From positions 682,001-746,000 of the forward strand of contig NZ_CP117880.1 in the NCBI RefSeq assembly GCF_028736175.1: a stretch of 64,000 bases of DNA, read 5' to 3'. Of this stretch, positions 46,408 to 55,340 are shown in pieces (the stretch's first letter is position 1; each line of letters begins with the position of its first letter). This DNA comes from Sphingobacterium oryzagri. Its GTDB lineage: Bacteria > Bacteroidota > Bacteroidia > Sphingobacteriales > Sphingobacteriaceae. The notes beneath the pieces are model-generated. The model saw only the letters and a list, made by a program, of their open reading frames with translations. It ran no database searches and was not told where the DNA came from. A program made the position numbers and the translations under genes.

Positions 46408-46424
46408 ATCAACTGCTGTGCCAA
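46408..46424 (-). promoter_or_regulatory. Possible sigma-54-type promoter of dnaK
   Basis: The minus strand reads TTGGCACAGCAGTTGAT. TGGCAC then N5 then TTGA matches the -24/-12 layout of sigma-54 promoters, except that the usual -12 GC is GA. Transcription would start near 46397, about 35 bases before the ATG. Confidence 0.4.
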
Positions 46425-46586
46425 CCTGCAAATCGTCATTAAAACGTAATTTATGTCTTTTTTTTGCAGTCTTCGTTCTGCCAAACTGTCATTTTTCGTA
46501 AGCTGGTCGTCATAACTTCTGCGGAATAGTCTGCTTCTTTTTTTACAAAGAATAAATTCCTACATTCGTGATGTAACACAAATGAC

Positions 46587-47138
46587 ATGACCTTTCAGGA
46601 ATATTTAGTTTACTTTGAACAGATTTTAACGTCTCCTCAAGACTATGAACTTTACCGCAACGAGGAATATTTTAATTATACAAAACTCAACTGGTCGAGA
46701 ATGAACCGCTGGCTTAAGCGCTTTGAACCAGACGAGGCGGTAGAAAGCTTGATCAGCTCGATCACGGAGCACCAACATTGGATCGTAATCACGGAACCTT
46801 GGTGTGGCGATGCGGCACATTCGGTAGCTCAACTCTATCAAATCGTGAAAAACAATTCGAATATTGATTTTGATATCCAACTACGTGATGCAGAACCTCA
46901 TCTGATCGAGGATTACCTGACCGACGGCGGCAAATCTATCCCGAAGTTAATTATCCGGAATGATGTGGGGCACGACAAGGTTATCTGGGGGCCGCGCCCG
47001 CAACAATTGCAGGAAATTTTTGTGACGATGAAAGCTGAAGGCAAAACATTTGAAGAAATCAAAGAGACCATGCAAAAGTGGTACAATGAAGATAAAGGTG
47101 TAGCGTTGCAACGCGAGTTGATCAATGAATTAGCTTAA
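46587..47138 (+). CDS. Thioredoxin-like family protein
   Basis: Cytoplasmic protein of 183 residues with the thioredoxin fold as found in a Bacteroidota/Firmicutes family: IVITEPWCGDAAHSVAQ in place of the WCGPC active site, then KSIPKLII with the cis-proline. Only one Cys of the usual CxxC is present, so classic disulfide exchange is unlikely. The N-terminal helices (LVYFEQILTSPQDYELY) are family-typical. The next gene starts six bases after its stop, so they are co-transcribed. Confidence 0.87.
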   Translation: MTFQEYLVYFEQILTSPQDYELYRNEEYFNYTKLNWSRMNRWLKRFEPDEAVESLISSITEHQHWIVITEPWCGDAAHSVAQLYQIVKNNSNIDFDIQLRDAEPHLIEDYLTDGGKSIPKLIIRNDVGHDKVIWGPRPQQLQEIFVTMKAEGKTFEEIKETMQKWYNEDKGVALQRELINELA

Positions 47139-47144
47139 ACAGAT

Positions 47145-47498
47145 ATGCATATCGAAGATGTTCGTACGTATTGTATACAGCTAAAAGCAGTAACCGAGGA
47201 ACTGCCATTCGGCCCGGATACTTTGGTTTTTAAGGTAGGTGGCAAAGTTTTTCTTCTGGTCGGACTTGATCAGGTGGAATCGCTTAGCTTCAACGTAAAA
47301 TGCGATCCGGAACATGCTGTAACACTACGCGCGGATTATCCGCAAACGGTTTTTCCGGGTTATCACATGAATAAAAAACACTGGAATACGGTGTTTTGTA
47401 ATAGAGAATTAACTGACGACCAGTTGAAGGAATTGATCGTGCACAGCTATAACTTAGTTTATAAGGGTTTGACCAAAGCGGTCAAAGATAGTTTATAG
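47145..47498 (+). CDS. MmcQ/YjbR family protein
   Basis: Small cytoplasmic protein of 117 residues: VRTYCIQLKAVTEELPFGPD near the start, FKVGGKVFLLVGLD and FPGYHMNKKHWNTV are typical of the YjbR fold (a CyaY-like double-wing). Described as DNA-binding by family name only; the function is unknown. Operon partner of the preceding thioredoxin-like gene. Confidence 0.92.
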   Translation: MHIEDVRTYCIQLKAVTEELPFGPDTLVFKVGGKVFLLVGLDQVESLSFNVKCDPEHAVTLRADYPQTVFPGYHMNKKHWNTVFCNRELTDDQLKELIVHSYNLVYKGLTKAVKDSL

Positions 47499-47509
47499 TC
47501 TTGTGTTGG

Positions 47510-47550
47510 CAGAGCAGCAGACAAGGATTTGTTGCTGCTCTGTTTAATAA
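47510..47550. terminator. Bidirectional terminator between convergent genes
   Basis: CAGAGCAGCA at 47510-47519 pairs with TGCTGCTCTG at 47533-47542, with an inner ACAA/TTGT pairing. It serves the YjbR gene on the plus strand and the GLPGLI gene on the minus strand. Confidence 0.7.
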
Positions 47551-48407
47551 ATTAGGTTTTCGAGCAGATTTCTCCTTGTCTGGTTTCGATTACTGCCACC
47601 TCCACCAAAAATACGATTGTTTTCCAGTGATTTGAAGAAGCTTTCCATCGTCATTTCCTTACTTTTTTTGTCGCGCCAGCTCTTGGGAACATTGTCTACC
47701 ACAAAATCTACTTTTCTCGCCCAATAGTTGATGTGCATTTCTGGGATCGCGATACCGAGTATCATGCCCGGCAAGCCATGTACAAGTGCCGGACCGCCAG
47801 AAACGGGAATTTGATCGGTGTAAAATGCAACGATGTACAACGAATCGGGCGTTGAGCCATTTACCCGGCGACATTCATATCCGGCAATGTCGCGATACTC
47901 ATTCGTGAAACGCCAGGTAATCTGCTGGAGTGAATCTTTCAGAATATATTTCTCGTCGAGCTCAATTTGAATTTCGGAAGAAGCCTCTGTCAGGTTTTGA
48001 TAAAATACTTTGTCTTGTGCGCCACGCATGCTGGTGCGACCCATTTGTTGTGGTCGCGTATTATTTTGCGGCCTTCCACGACCTCCGCCGCCCGTATTAC
48101 CCGGTCTTCGGTTGCTGTTGCTTTCATCTTCTTCTACGGCGAGCATCAAGGTTTCATCTTCATCGAATTGTAGCGTAAACATGCTGGAGCTTTTTTCCGG
48201 AACGTCGTCGATATTGCCACCAAATCGCATCATCATCCCACGATTTTGATTGTCTGATTTGCTGGCCATCTCCCGAAGACGAGCGCGTGTATATACTTCT
48301 TTTTCAAAACTGATAATTCCTTTCAGCGGAAAGTATGCGTGCTGTGCTGATAAAGGCTGCGCAAGCAGGCAACAGGCCAGGCAAAGTATGTAAAGGTATC
48401 TAGTCAT
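47544..48407 (-). CDS. GLPGLI family protein
   Basis: Exported protein of 287 residues with signal peptide about 1-21 (MTRYLYILCLACCLLAQPLS). The family's naming motif appears as GPALVHGLPGMILGIAIPE near 210-230. A Gly/Arg/Gln-rich loop (NTGGGGRGRPQNNTRPQQMG) near 100-125 is an insertion of low complexity. These proteins of unknown function nearly always neighbour an outer-membrane barrel gene, as here: the barrel gene ends inside the first codons of this gene (8-base overlap), so translation is coupled. Confidence 0.93.
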   Translation of the reverse strand: MTRYLYILCLACCLLAQPLSAQHAYFPLKGIISFEKEVYTRARLREMASKSDNQNRGMMMRFGGNIDDVPEKSSSMFTLQFDEDETLMLAVEEDESNSNRRPGNTGGGGRGRPQNNTRPQQMGRTSMRGAQDKVFYQNLTEASSEIQIELDEKYILKDSLQQITWRFTNEYRDIAGYECRRVNGSTPDSLYIVAFYTDQIPVSGGPALVHGLPGMILGIAIPEMHINYWARKVDFVVDNVPKSWRDKKSKEMTMESFFKSLENNRIFGGGGSNRNQTRRNLLENLIY

Positions 48408-51078
48408 TTTTCTTACCTAAATTTTTGTTGAAGTCCCACTTTAAACCAACCATGAGATACTGCGAAAGCAGTTCTTGCTGCGTTTCAGAAAAACTACCAT
48501 TGCTGGAAGATCGATTAATATTATTAAAACTGTTAAATACGTCGAAAGCTTTCAAGCTCAATAGTAACGATTCGCTTTTAAGCAGTTTGCGCGTCAGCTC
48601 CAGATTCATGTAAAACTGTTGAATAGGCTCGGGAAAGACCTTGGTCTTGCCCGTGTAGCTGTAGAAAATCACCTGTGTAAGACTAAATTTATACGGCAAA
48701 AAATACTTTAAGTCAGCATTGCTGGATGAACGGAAAGCTGTATTGTCAAGCTCGCGTTGGATGGAGTTGGCTTCATTGTTTAAGCCTAAACTAAGGTTGA
48801 AATTAAAGTCAACGCCTTTCGAGCTTTGCTTATTCGCGTTGATGCCCAGATTTCCGTTGGTATTATTCGCTCTGTTTAGTTCGCCGTTGATATATTGGTA
48901 ATTGTTATCGAAGTTTAAAGCTGCAAAAGGCCCAAATTGCACGAGGCCATTGAAAATAGGCTTTGTATAATTACTGTTTATGCGCGCGTTCCAGTTAACA
49001 AAATCCTGAATATTAACAAACGACGTCGTGGTGCGTCCGGAAGAATCGATAATCGATCGATTAACAATAGCATTATTCGTGAAATTGGTACTGGCGTTGA
49101 TATTGAACGAAGACGCATTCATCAGGCTAAATTTATTGAAATTTAAATTTAACGCATTGTTGGTTTCACGTTTCAAATCGGGATTACCCAGCTGGCGGAA
49201 AAGATCATTGGTTGGTGGCTGTAGCGGCTGTAACTGCGCAAAGCTCGGCACATTGGCGTTGTTCTGATAGCCCAACGTCAGGTTTCGACTGTTGCTGATC
49301 CGGTAATTAATATTGGCGTTGATGTTGTTTTGCCAGAAATTCCGATCCAGGTTGATATCACGGTATGTATCCGTTAGCTCTTGATAGCGGTAAGTGGCTT
49401 TGGTAGAGACATTGATATTCACCTTTTCGGTGTTGTAAGAGAGGTTGACGTCAAAACCGTTGTTGATGGCGGCATCCAACTGATTTTGCGAATATAGAGA
49501 GTCCAATACCGATACGGTTCCGTTGTCGGTGTTATTGTACGCATTGATCAAGGCCGTTCGAGAGCTGCTATTGATCGAGTAGCCGACCGTCAGGTTCATT
49601 TGCTTGCTGAGCGGCTCGCTAAAATTGATTGCTCCGGAAAGGCGGTTACTTTTATTATCGGTAAGCCGCGTTTGGTCAACCAGCACCGAACGATTTAGCA
49701 TGCCCAGGCTATCGTAATAGTTGGTCAATTCGTCAACCAGGTCGGTTGCGCGTGAATTGTCGACGTGCGTATTCATATGTAGGTTTATGCTACGGCCATT
49801 TTTGTTCAGCCGGCGCCGGAAATCTACACGCAAGTCGATGTTTTCGTTGTTACGCTCACCGCTGTTGTTGCGATCAAAATCGTTGGCGAGGAATGCCGCA
49901 TTTCGGGTCGTGCTGCTCCTGGAGATATTTTCAGATGCGCTGCTGCCTATGCCACCATTCAATTGAATGTTGAGGTTGCTCAACGAATCAATTCGGTAAC
50001 GCACTTGTGCACGCAGGTTGTTGTTTTTGTTGTCTGATCTGGTACGGCTCTCTTGCGTGGTTTCTTGGGTGATACCGTTGTTCAACGTCTGTGTTCGGAA
50101 ACTTTCCGATTCGTTGTCCAAACTTCGGTTGTTGAAGTTGTAGCTGGAATTGAGCTGCAATTTGCGTTGCAAAAAGTTATTGTCGTAATTGATGCCTGCA
50201 TTTTTGTACATCGGATCGCCGATAATCTGGTTATTCATCCGTATTCTGCTTGCATCTCCCGTATTCCCCATATTATTCCAGTTTCCGGTAAGGCCGATGC
50301 GTTCGGTTTTATTGAATTTAGCCGCGAAAAGATTGGCGTCAAAAAGATTATGTGTGCCGATGTTAGCATCCGCATTTCCAAAGATGCCTTTGCGTGCTTC
50401 TTCTTTTAAAACGACATTAACAGTTTGTAACCTGACGCCATCATCGATACCCGTCAGTTCGGCCTCTTCGGATTTGCGCTCATACACCTGTACTTTATCT
50501 ACCGCATCTGCACGCACGTTACGAATAGCGATTTTAGGATCGTAACCAAAAAATTCTTCGCCGTCAATGAATACTTTAGATACCGACTTTCCTTGCGCCG
50601 TGATTTCTCCGGTCGCAGAAACGGTCAATCCGGGTAGCCGACGGAGTAAATCTTCTAGTTTTGCATTTTTTTCCGTCTCAAAACTGCCTGCATCGTACTC
50701 AATGGTGTCACCCTTTATCTTTATCGGTATACGCTGGTTGACCACCACTTCTTCCAAAAGGTTGGATTGCGAGTTGATTTTGATTGAGTCGAGTTGCAGC
50801 GGCTTGTCTGCTACCGTAATCGATTGGCTGTAAATTTCGAATTTTGGATAACTGACGATAGCAATGTAGTTTCCAGACTTGATCGTATTCCATTGAAATT
50901 TTCCTTGCTGATCGGCTCTTGTGAAATAACGCATAATCGAATCGCTGTCGAGCAACACGATCGAAGCATTTTCGAGTGCCGCCAGATCAGCTCCATTAAC
51001 GATCGTACCCTTAATTTGCTGTTGTGCATAAGCCTGTTGCAGAATAAGAAACAATAGAATAAAAAGACTTCGCTTCAT
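48400..51078 (-). CDS. Outer-membrane beta-barrel protein, TonB-receptor-like
   Basis: Outer-membrane protein of 892 residues. Signal peptide about 1-18 (MKRSLFILLFLILQQAYAQ), carboxypeptidase-regulatory-like domain about 20-95, plug with NLLEEVVVNQRIPIKIKGDT, LEDLLRRLPGLTVSATGEIT and KVFIDGEEFFGYDPKIA, then a barrel very rich in Asn. This is the outer-membrane beta-barrel family (CarboxypepD_reg plus OMP_b-brl) found with GLPGLI proteins. The ligand is unknown. Confidence 0.92.
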   Translation of the reverse strand: MKRSLFILLFLILQQAYAQQQIKGTIVNGADLAALENASIVLLDSDSIMRYFTRADQQGKFQWNTIKSGNYIAIVSYPKFEIYSQSITVADKPLQLDSIKINSQSNLLEEVVVNQRIPIKIKGDTIEYDAGSFETEKNAKLEDLLRRLPGLTVSATGEITAQGKSVSKVFIDGEEFFGYDPKIAIRNVRADAVDKVQVYERKSEEAELTGIDDGVRLQTVNVVLKEEARKGIFGNADANIGTHNLFDANLFAAKFNKTERIGLTGNWNNMGNTGDASRIRMNNQIIGDPMYKNAGINYDNNFLQRKLQLNSSYNFNNRSLDNESESFRTQTLNNGITQETTQESRTRSDNKNNNLRAQVRYRIDSLSNLNIQLNGGIGSSASENISRSSTTRNAAFLANDFDRNNSGERNNENIDLRVDFRRRLNKNGRSINLHMNTHVDNSRATDLVDELTNYYDSLGMLNRSVLVDQTRLTDNKSNRLSGAINFSEPLSKQMNLTVGYSINSSSRTALINAYNNTDNGTVSVLDSLYSQNQLDAAINNGFDVNLSYNTEKVNINVSTKATYRYQELTDTYRDINLDRNFWQNNINANINYRISNSRNLTLGYQNNANVPSFAQLQPLQPPTNDLFRQLGNPDLKRETNNALNLNFNKFSLMNASSFNINASTNFTNNAIVNRSIIDSSGRTTTSFVNIQDFVNWNARINSNYTKPIFNGLVQFGPFAALNFDNNYQYINGELNRANNTNGNLGINANKQSSKGVDFNFNLSLGLNNEANSIQRELDNTAFRSSSNADLKYFLPYKFSLTQVIFYSYTGKTKVFPEPIQQFYMNLELTRKLLKSESLLLSLKAFDVFNSFNNINRSSSNGSFSETQQELLSQYLMVGLKWDFNKNLGKKND

Positions 51079-51356
51079 AATAAAAGTTCTGACGGCAAAG
51101 AAAATAATAATAAGGGTAAATTAATGTTAAATTAGTTTTTGTAATAGCTTTGATACAGCGTCTTAGCACGTCCGGTAAGCAGGTTGCTTACTACAGATCA
51201 ATCTGAAAAGCTGGCGAAGCGCACTGATCATTAGGCCTGTCAATCTTTGATTTTCAATACTGATGAAAGCAAGTTTTCTACGAAGCTGTTTGGTGTGGAC
51301 GCAGCACCGGGCTGTTCATTCACTTAGCAGAAAAACCGCGGTAGGCCGAGATGCAA

Positions 51357-51390
51357 ATAAAAAAGGTGCCTGATTTTCTCAGACACCTTT
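51357..51390 (-). terminator. Terminator of pyk
   Basis: AAAGGTGCCTGA and TCAGACACCTTT (51362-51390) pair with one mismatch around TTTTC, followed by a T-rich stretch on the minus strand. The interval 51079-51356 upstream of the barrel gene shows nothing else that can be supported. Confidence 0.82.
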
Positions 51391-51413
51391 CCAATGATGT
51401 TTAGCCAAAAGGC

Positions 51414-52844
51414 TTATTTAACTTCAGAAACACGAATCGTGTTTGTTCTTCCTTTTTCGTGCAATGGTGTAGAAGACGTATTGATCACGATTTGGCCAGT
51501 AGAAACCAAATTGTTTTCTTTTAATAACGTATTTACGTCTTGAATGGTGCCATCAGTACTTTCAAATTTCTCATAGATGAAAACACGAACGCCCCATACC
51601 AAACTCAAAAGGTTTAATAGCTTTTTGTTGCCTGTAAATACATAAATATCAGCATCAGGGCGGTAACTTGAGATTTCAAGTGCTGTGTAGCCTGAAGATG
51701 TCATTACGGCAATCGCAGAAGCGTTGGTATGTGCTGCCAAATGAATGGATGAGCCACAGATCGCATCAGGAATTCTTGTTGTTGTCTCGCGAACACTTTG
51801 TTTACTATTGTAATATGGATACGAAGTTTGCTCGACATGTGTAATGATTTTGGCCATCGTCTCGATAACGATCTCCGGAAATTCACCCACAGAGGTTTCG
51901 CCACTTAACATCACAGCGTCAGCACCATCAAGAACGGAGTTTGCTACGTCATTAACCTCCGCACGTGTAGGGCGAGGTGTCGTGATCATGCTTTCCAACA
52001 TTTGAGTAGCGATGATCACTGGTTTTGACAAATCACGACATTTCTGTACGATCATTTTTTGCAAACCTGGAACTTCTTCCATCGGCATTTCGACGCCCAA
52101 GTCGCCACGAGCCACCATCACAGCGTCAGTAGCTTCGATAATTGCATCAATGTTGTCGATCGCTTCTGGTTTTTCCACCTTAGCAATAACCAACGCATGA
52201 CTACCTTTTTCTTTGATGATTTCCTTACACTGGTAGATATCTTCTGCCGAACGAACGAATGACATCGCAATCCAGTCAGCGCCGTTGTCCAAAGCGAAGT
52301 TTAAGTTATCTAAATCTTCCTCTGTTAGCGAAGGGATCGATACTTTCGTGTTAGGCAGGTTTACACCTTTACGCGAAGTAAGTACACCACCGTGCACAAC
52401 CTCACACTTAACGGTGTCTTTATAGTTGGTGTTTAATACGCGTAATTGTAATTTTCCGTCGTCTAAAAGAATGATTTCGCCTTCTTTTACGTCGTTAGGG
52501 AAGTTTTCGTAAGTGATGTAGATACGATTTTCATCGCCGATCAACTCTTCTGTCGTAATTTCCACTTCAGAACCGTTGATCAACACGGCACCACCTTCTT
52601 TCATTTTGCCAATGCGGATCTTTGGACCTTGCAAATCTGCCAAGATACCGACATTGAAAGGGTGTTCATTATTGATTTCCTGGATAGTCTTAATTACTTT
52701 TAAATGGTCTTCCTGGCTTCCGTGAGAGAAGTTCAGACGGCAAACATCCACACCTTTGGCAATCAGATTGGTCAAAATAGTCTTGTCCGACGATGCTGGA
52801 CCAAGTGTGGCAACGATTTTAGTCCTTTTTTGAATCTTATTCAT
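51414..52844 (-). CDS. pyk: Pyruvate kinase
   Basis: Last step of glycolysis, phosphoenolpyruvate plus ADP to pyruvate plus ATP. The 476-residue product starts KRTKIVATLGPASSDKTIL, with the active site region VARGDLGVEMPMEEVPGLQK and QMLESMITTPRPTRAEVNDV (signature with MI[T/E]..P.PTRAE), and the C-terminal allosteric domain about 350-476. Length is typical. It has its own consensus -7 element at 52904-52911 and a palindrome further upstream. Confidence 0.98.
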   Translation of the reverse strand: MNKIQKRTKIVATLGPASSDKTILTNLIAKGVDVCRLNFSHGSQEDHLKVIKTIQEINNEHPFNVGILADLQGPKIRIGKMKEGGAVLINGSEVEITTEELIGDENRIYITYENFPNDVKEGEIILLDDGKLQLRVLNTNYKDTVKCEVVHGGVLTSRKGVNLPNTKVSIPSLTEEDLDNLNFALDNGADWIAMSFVRSAEDIYQCKEIIKEKGSHALVIAKVEKPEAIDNIDAIIEATDAVMVARGDLGVEMPMEEVPGLQKMIVQKCRDLSKPVIIATQMLESMITTPRPTRAEVNDVANSVLDGADAVMLSGETSVGEFPEIVIETMAKIITHVEQTSYPYYNSKQSVRETTTRIPDAICGSSIHLAAHTNASAIAVMTSSGYTALEISSYRPDADIYVFTGNKKLLNLLSLVWGVRVFIYEKFESTDGTIQDVNTLLKENNLVSTGQIVINTSSTPLHEKGRTNTIRVSEVK

Positions 52845-52903
52845 TTACAGTATTTTATTTATGTATGTTCGTTTTCGTTCGTTTACTTAAAAACTTGCTT
52901 TTG

Positions 52904-52911
52904 CAAAAATA
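52904..52911 (-). promoter_or_regulatory. -7 promoter element of pyk
   Basis: The minus strand reads TATTTTTG, an exact TAnnTTTG match, giving a leader of about 55 bases. Confidence 0.5.
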
Positions 52912-52938
52912 GCATTCTGTTTTTAAGTTAGGTTTACT

Positions 52939-52959
52939 AAAGTGTAAAATTTACACTTT
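52939..52959. promoter_or_regulatory. Perfect 21-base inverted repeat upstream of pyk
   Basis: AAAGTGTAAA at 52939-52948 and TTTACACTTT at 52950-52959 are exact complements around one central base. The tight spacing fits a dimeric regulator's operator better than an RNA hairpin, and it lies upstream of the pyk -7 element near the -33 region. The stop codon of the IPExxxVDY gene is 15 bases away. Confidence 0.5.
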
Positions 52960-52974
52960 GGATGAGATAAAACA

Positions 52975-53481
52975 CTAAAATATAAGATTTTCTTTGGATT
53001 TCAATGAAGTCGGGTCTAATTCTTTTGTTAACATCACTTCATTGATGCTCTTTAGGTCCTCCAACAGCGCGCGCAAATCTTCTGGATCGATATAGTGCTT
53101 TATAATCAGGAAGTAGTCAAAATTGGGCAGCTCGGGCACGAGTGATGTCCCTTCAATACTTCGGTTGTTAATCAGGTAATACTCAAATTCAAAGTTGGGG
53201 TCGCAGTAACGATAGATGGTGAAGTAATGTTTGGTGACACCTTTACGCTTGATTTTTTCGAAAACGATGTGGTAATCCATTTCATCCTTCTCCCGCTCTT
53301 TGACATATCCCTTATGATCGATATAATCTTCTTTTCCGCGTACGAAAGCCAGGCCGGTATGCTTGTATATAAAGTGGCATAATCGATAATCTTTGAGCGA
53401 GGAGCTGACACCCACCAACACAAAATCGAGCTCCAGGTCGAAGTCAAGATCGAGGGTCAGATGTTTTTTGGTAATGCTCAC
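52975..53481 (-). CDS. IPExxxVDY family protein
   Basis: Bacteroidota-specific protein of unknown function. I use the GTG at 53481 (VSITKKHLTLDLDFDLELDF), giving 168 residues; the frame continues upstream to 53625 but that part is unlike the family. The family name motif is seen as VPELPNFDYFLIIKHYID (V-P-E, then F-D-Y). The gene is divergent from acpP and upstream of pyk on the same strand, the arrangement I recall for the family in this phylum, and this context supports the call. Confidence 0.85.
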   Translation of the reverse strand: MSITKKHLTLDLDFDLELDFVLVGVSSSLKDYRLCHFIYKHTGLAFVRGKEDYIDHKGYVKEREKDEMDYHIVFEKIKRKGVTKHYFTIYRYCDPNFEFEYYLINNRSIEGTSLVPELPNFDYFLIIKHYIDPEDLRALLEDLKSINEVMLTKELDPTSLKSKENLIF

Positions 53482-53676
53482 ACTTTTTAAATTAAGTTCG
53501 AAATTAAAAAAAATAGGTAAAGTTTGGACGTTTTTATGCGTAAAATGTCCGCTGTCAGAAAGTTCTTGCCAGATAAAAAAAAAATTATTAATATTGAATA
53601 TATGCCTGATAGCGGCACTTTTCAAAACATTGCTGGAATAAAAACGTTCTTATTTCAAATCTTCAATCCAAAAAGG

Positions 53677-53707
53677 TTTGATAATTGGGGAAATTTATTT
53701 TTCTTTG
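53677..53707 (+). promoter_or_regulatory. Promoter of acpP-fabF-rnc
   Basis: TTTG at 53677-53680, 19 bases, then TTTCTTTG at 53700-53707: the -33 element is exact and the -7 element has one mismatch to TAnnTTTG. The leader to the acpP ATG is about 29 bases. Confidence 0.6.
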
Positions 53708-53740
53708 CACAGATTTATTAAACAATTAAACTATAAAATC

Positions 53741-53980
53741 ATGTCAGATATCGCATCAAGAGTAAAAGCAATTATCGTTGAGAAGTTAGGTGTAGACGAA
53801 AACGAAGTAACACCAGAAGCTTCATTCACGAATGATTTAGGTGCAGACTCACTTGATACAGTTGAGTTGATCATGGAATTCGAAAAAGAATTTAACGTAG
53901 CTATTCCTGACGACCAAGCTGAAAACATCAGTACTGTAGGTCAAGCTATCTCTTATTTAGAAAAGAACGTTAATAACTAA
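53741..53980 (+). CDS. acpP: Acyl carrier protein
   Basis: Carries growing fatty acyl chains on a phosphopantetheine arm. The 79-residue acidic product begins [20 protein letters not shown] and has the attachment site [14 protein letters not shown] with Ser37. The ATG at 53741 is right because upstream in-frame residues would lie within the promoter. First gene of the acpP-fabF-rnc operon. Confidence 0.98.
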   Translation: MSDIASRVKAIIVEKLGVDENEVTPEASFTNDLGADSLDTVELIMEFEKEFNVAIPDDQAENISTVGQAISYLEKNVNN

Positions 53981-54002
53981 TTTATTAGGCCAAACATATT
54001 TA

Positions 54003-55256
54003 ATGGAGCTTAAAAGAGTAGTTGTAACAGGGTTAGGCGCTCTTACACCACTAGGCAATACCGTTTCAGCATACTGGGACGGATTGATTAATGGTGTAAG
54101 CGGTGCTGCTCCTATTACGCATTTCGATGCATCAAAATTTAAAACCCAATTCGCTTGTGAAGTGAAGGGATTTGATCCACATGATTTTATGGATCGTAAG
54201 GAGGCTCGCAAAGTCGATCCTTTCGTTCAGTATGCCATCGCGTCGACAGATGAAGCGGTAAAGGATGCTGAATTAGAATTTGAAAAGCTTGATACGAACA
54301 GAATCGGTGTTATCTGGGGCTCGGGAATCGGTGGCTTAAAGACTTTTTTGGACGAGGTAGCTAATTATGCCAAAGGAGATGGAACGCCAAGGTTTAATCC
54401 GTTCTTTATTCCGAAGATGTTGGTAGACATTGCTCCAGGTCATATCTCGATGCGTCATGGTTTAAGAGGTCCCAATTTTTCGGCCGTATCGGCGTGTGCT
54501 TCTTCAACCAACGCGATGATTGACGCATTTAACTATATCCGTATGGGTATGGCTGATGTGATTATCACGGGCGGATCGGAAGCAACGATAAATGAAGCGG
54601 GTATTGGTGGCTTCAACGCTATGCATGCCTTATCAACCCGTAACGACGATCCGACGACAGCTTCACGCCCTTTTGATAAAGATCGTGACGGTTTTGTTTC
54701 CGGAGAGGGTTCTGGCGCGATTATTCTGGAAAGCCTGGAACATGCGTTGGCGCGTGGCGCAAAAATTTATGCAGAAGTAGCTGGTGGCGGTATGAGTGCA
54801 GATGCTTATCACATCACGGCGTCGCACCCGGAAGGTTTGGGCGCGAAATTAGCGATGACAAAAGCAATTGCTGATGCCAACTTTACTTATGCCGATATTG
54901 ATTACATCAACGTGCATGGTACGTCCACGCCGGTAGGCGATATTAGCGAAACTAAAGCGATCATTGATCTTTTTGGCGAGCAGGCATACAAATTGAACAT
55001 CAGCTCGACAAAATCGATGACTGGGCATTTGTTAGGTGCCGCCGGAGCGATCGAGTCTATCGCATCAATTCTTTCTGTGAAGAATGATATCGTTCCGCCG
55101 ACTATTAATCACTTTACCGACGACCCTCAAATCGATAATAACCTTAACTTTACATTCAATACGGCGCAAAAACGTACCGTGAATGCAGCGTTAAGTAATA
55201 CGTTTGGTTTCGGTGGACATAATGCATCAATCATTGTGAAAAAGTATCACGCTTAA
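54003..55256 (+). CDS. fabF: 3-oxoacyl-[acyl-carrier-protein] synthase II
   Basis: Condensing enzyme that elongates acyl-ACP with malonyl-ACP. The 417-residue product has the Cys-His-His triad in VSACASSTNAM (Cys near 163), YINVHGTSTPVGD (His near 304) and SMTGHLLGAAGA (His near 341), and starts KRVVVTGLGALTPLGN. It is 22 bases after acpP and in the same operon. Confidence 0.98.
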   Translation: MELKRVVVTGLGALTPLGNTVSAYWDGLINGVSGAAPITHFDASKFKTQFACEVKGFDPHDFMDRKEARKVDPFVQYAIASTDEAVKDAELEFEKLDTNRIGVIWGSGIGGLKTFLDEVANYAKGDGTPRFNPFFIPKMLVDIAPGHISMRHGLRGPNFSAVSACASSTNAMIDAFNYIRMGMADVIITGGSEATINEAGIGGFNAMHALSTRNDDPTTASRPFDKDRDGFVSGEGSGAIILESLEHALARGAKIYAEVAGGGMSADAYHITASHPEGLGAKLAMTKAIADANFTYADIDYINVHGTSTPVGDISETKAIIDLFGEQAYKLNISSTKSMTGHLLGAAGAIESIASILSVKNDIVPPTINHFTDDPQIDNNLNFTFNTAQKRTVNAALSNTFGFGGHNASIIVKKYHA

Positions 55257-55340
55257 TGCATTATATTAAGCAGATCATTTAGATACAATGTAATAGGTAG
55301 TTTCGATGAGAAACTGCCTATTCCTTATTTATACTGTGCA

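Noticed and set aside
53482..53625. Upstream extension of the IPExxxVDY frame
   Set aside because: The added residues (starting MKSAAIRHIFNINNFFF) do not resemble the family; the GTG at 53481 gives the expected length.
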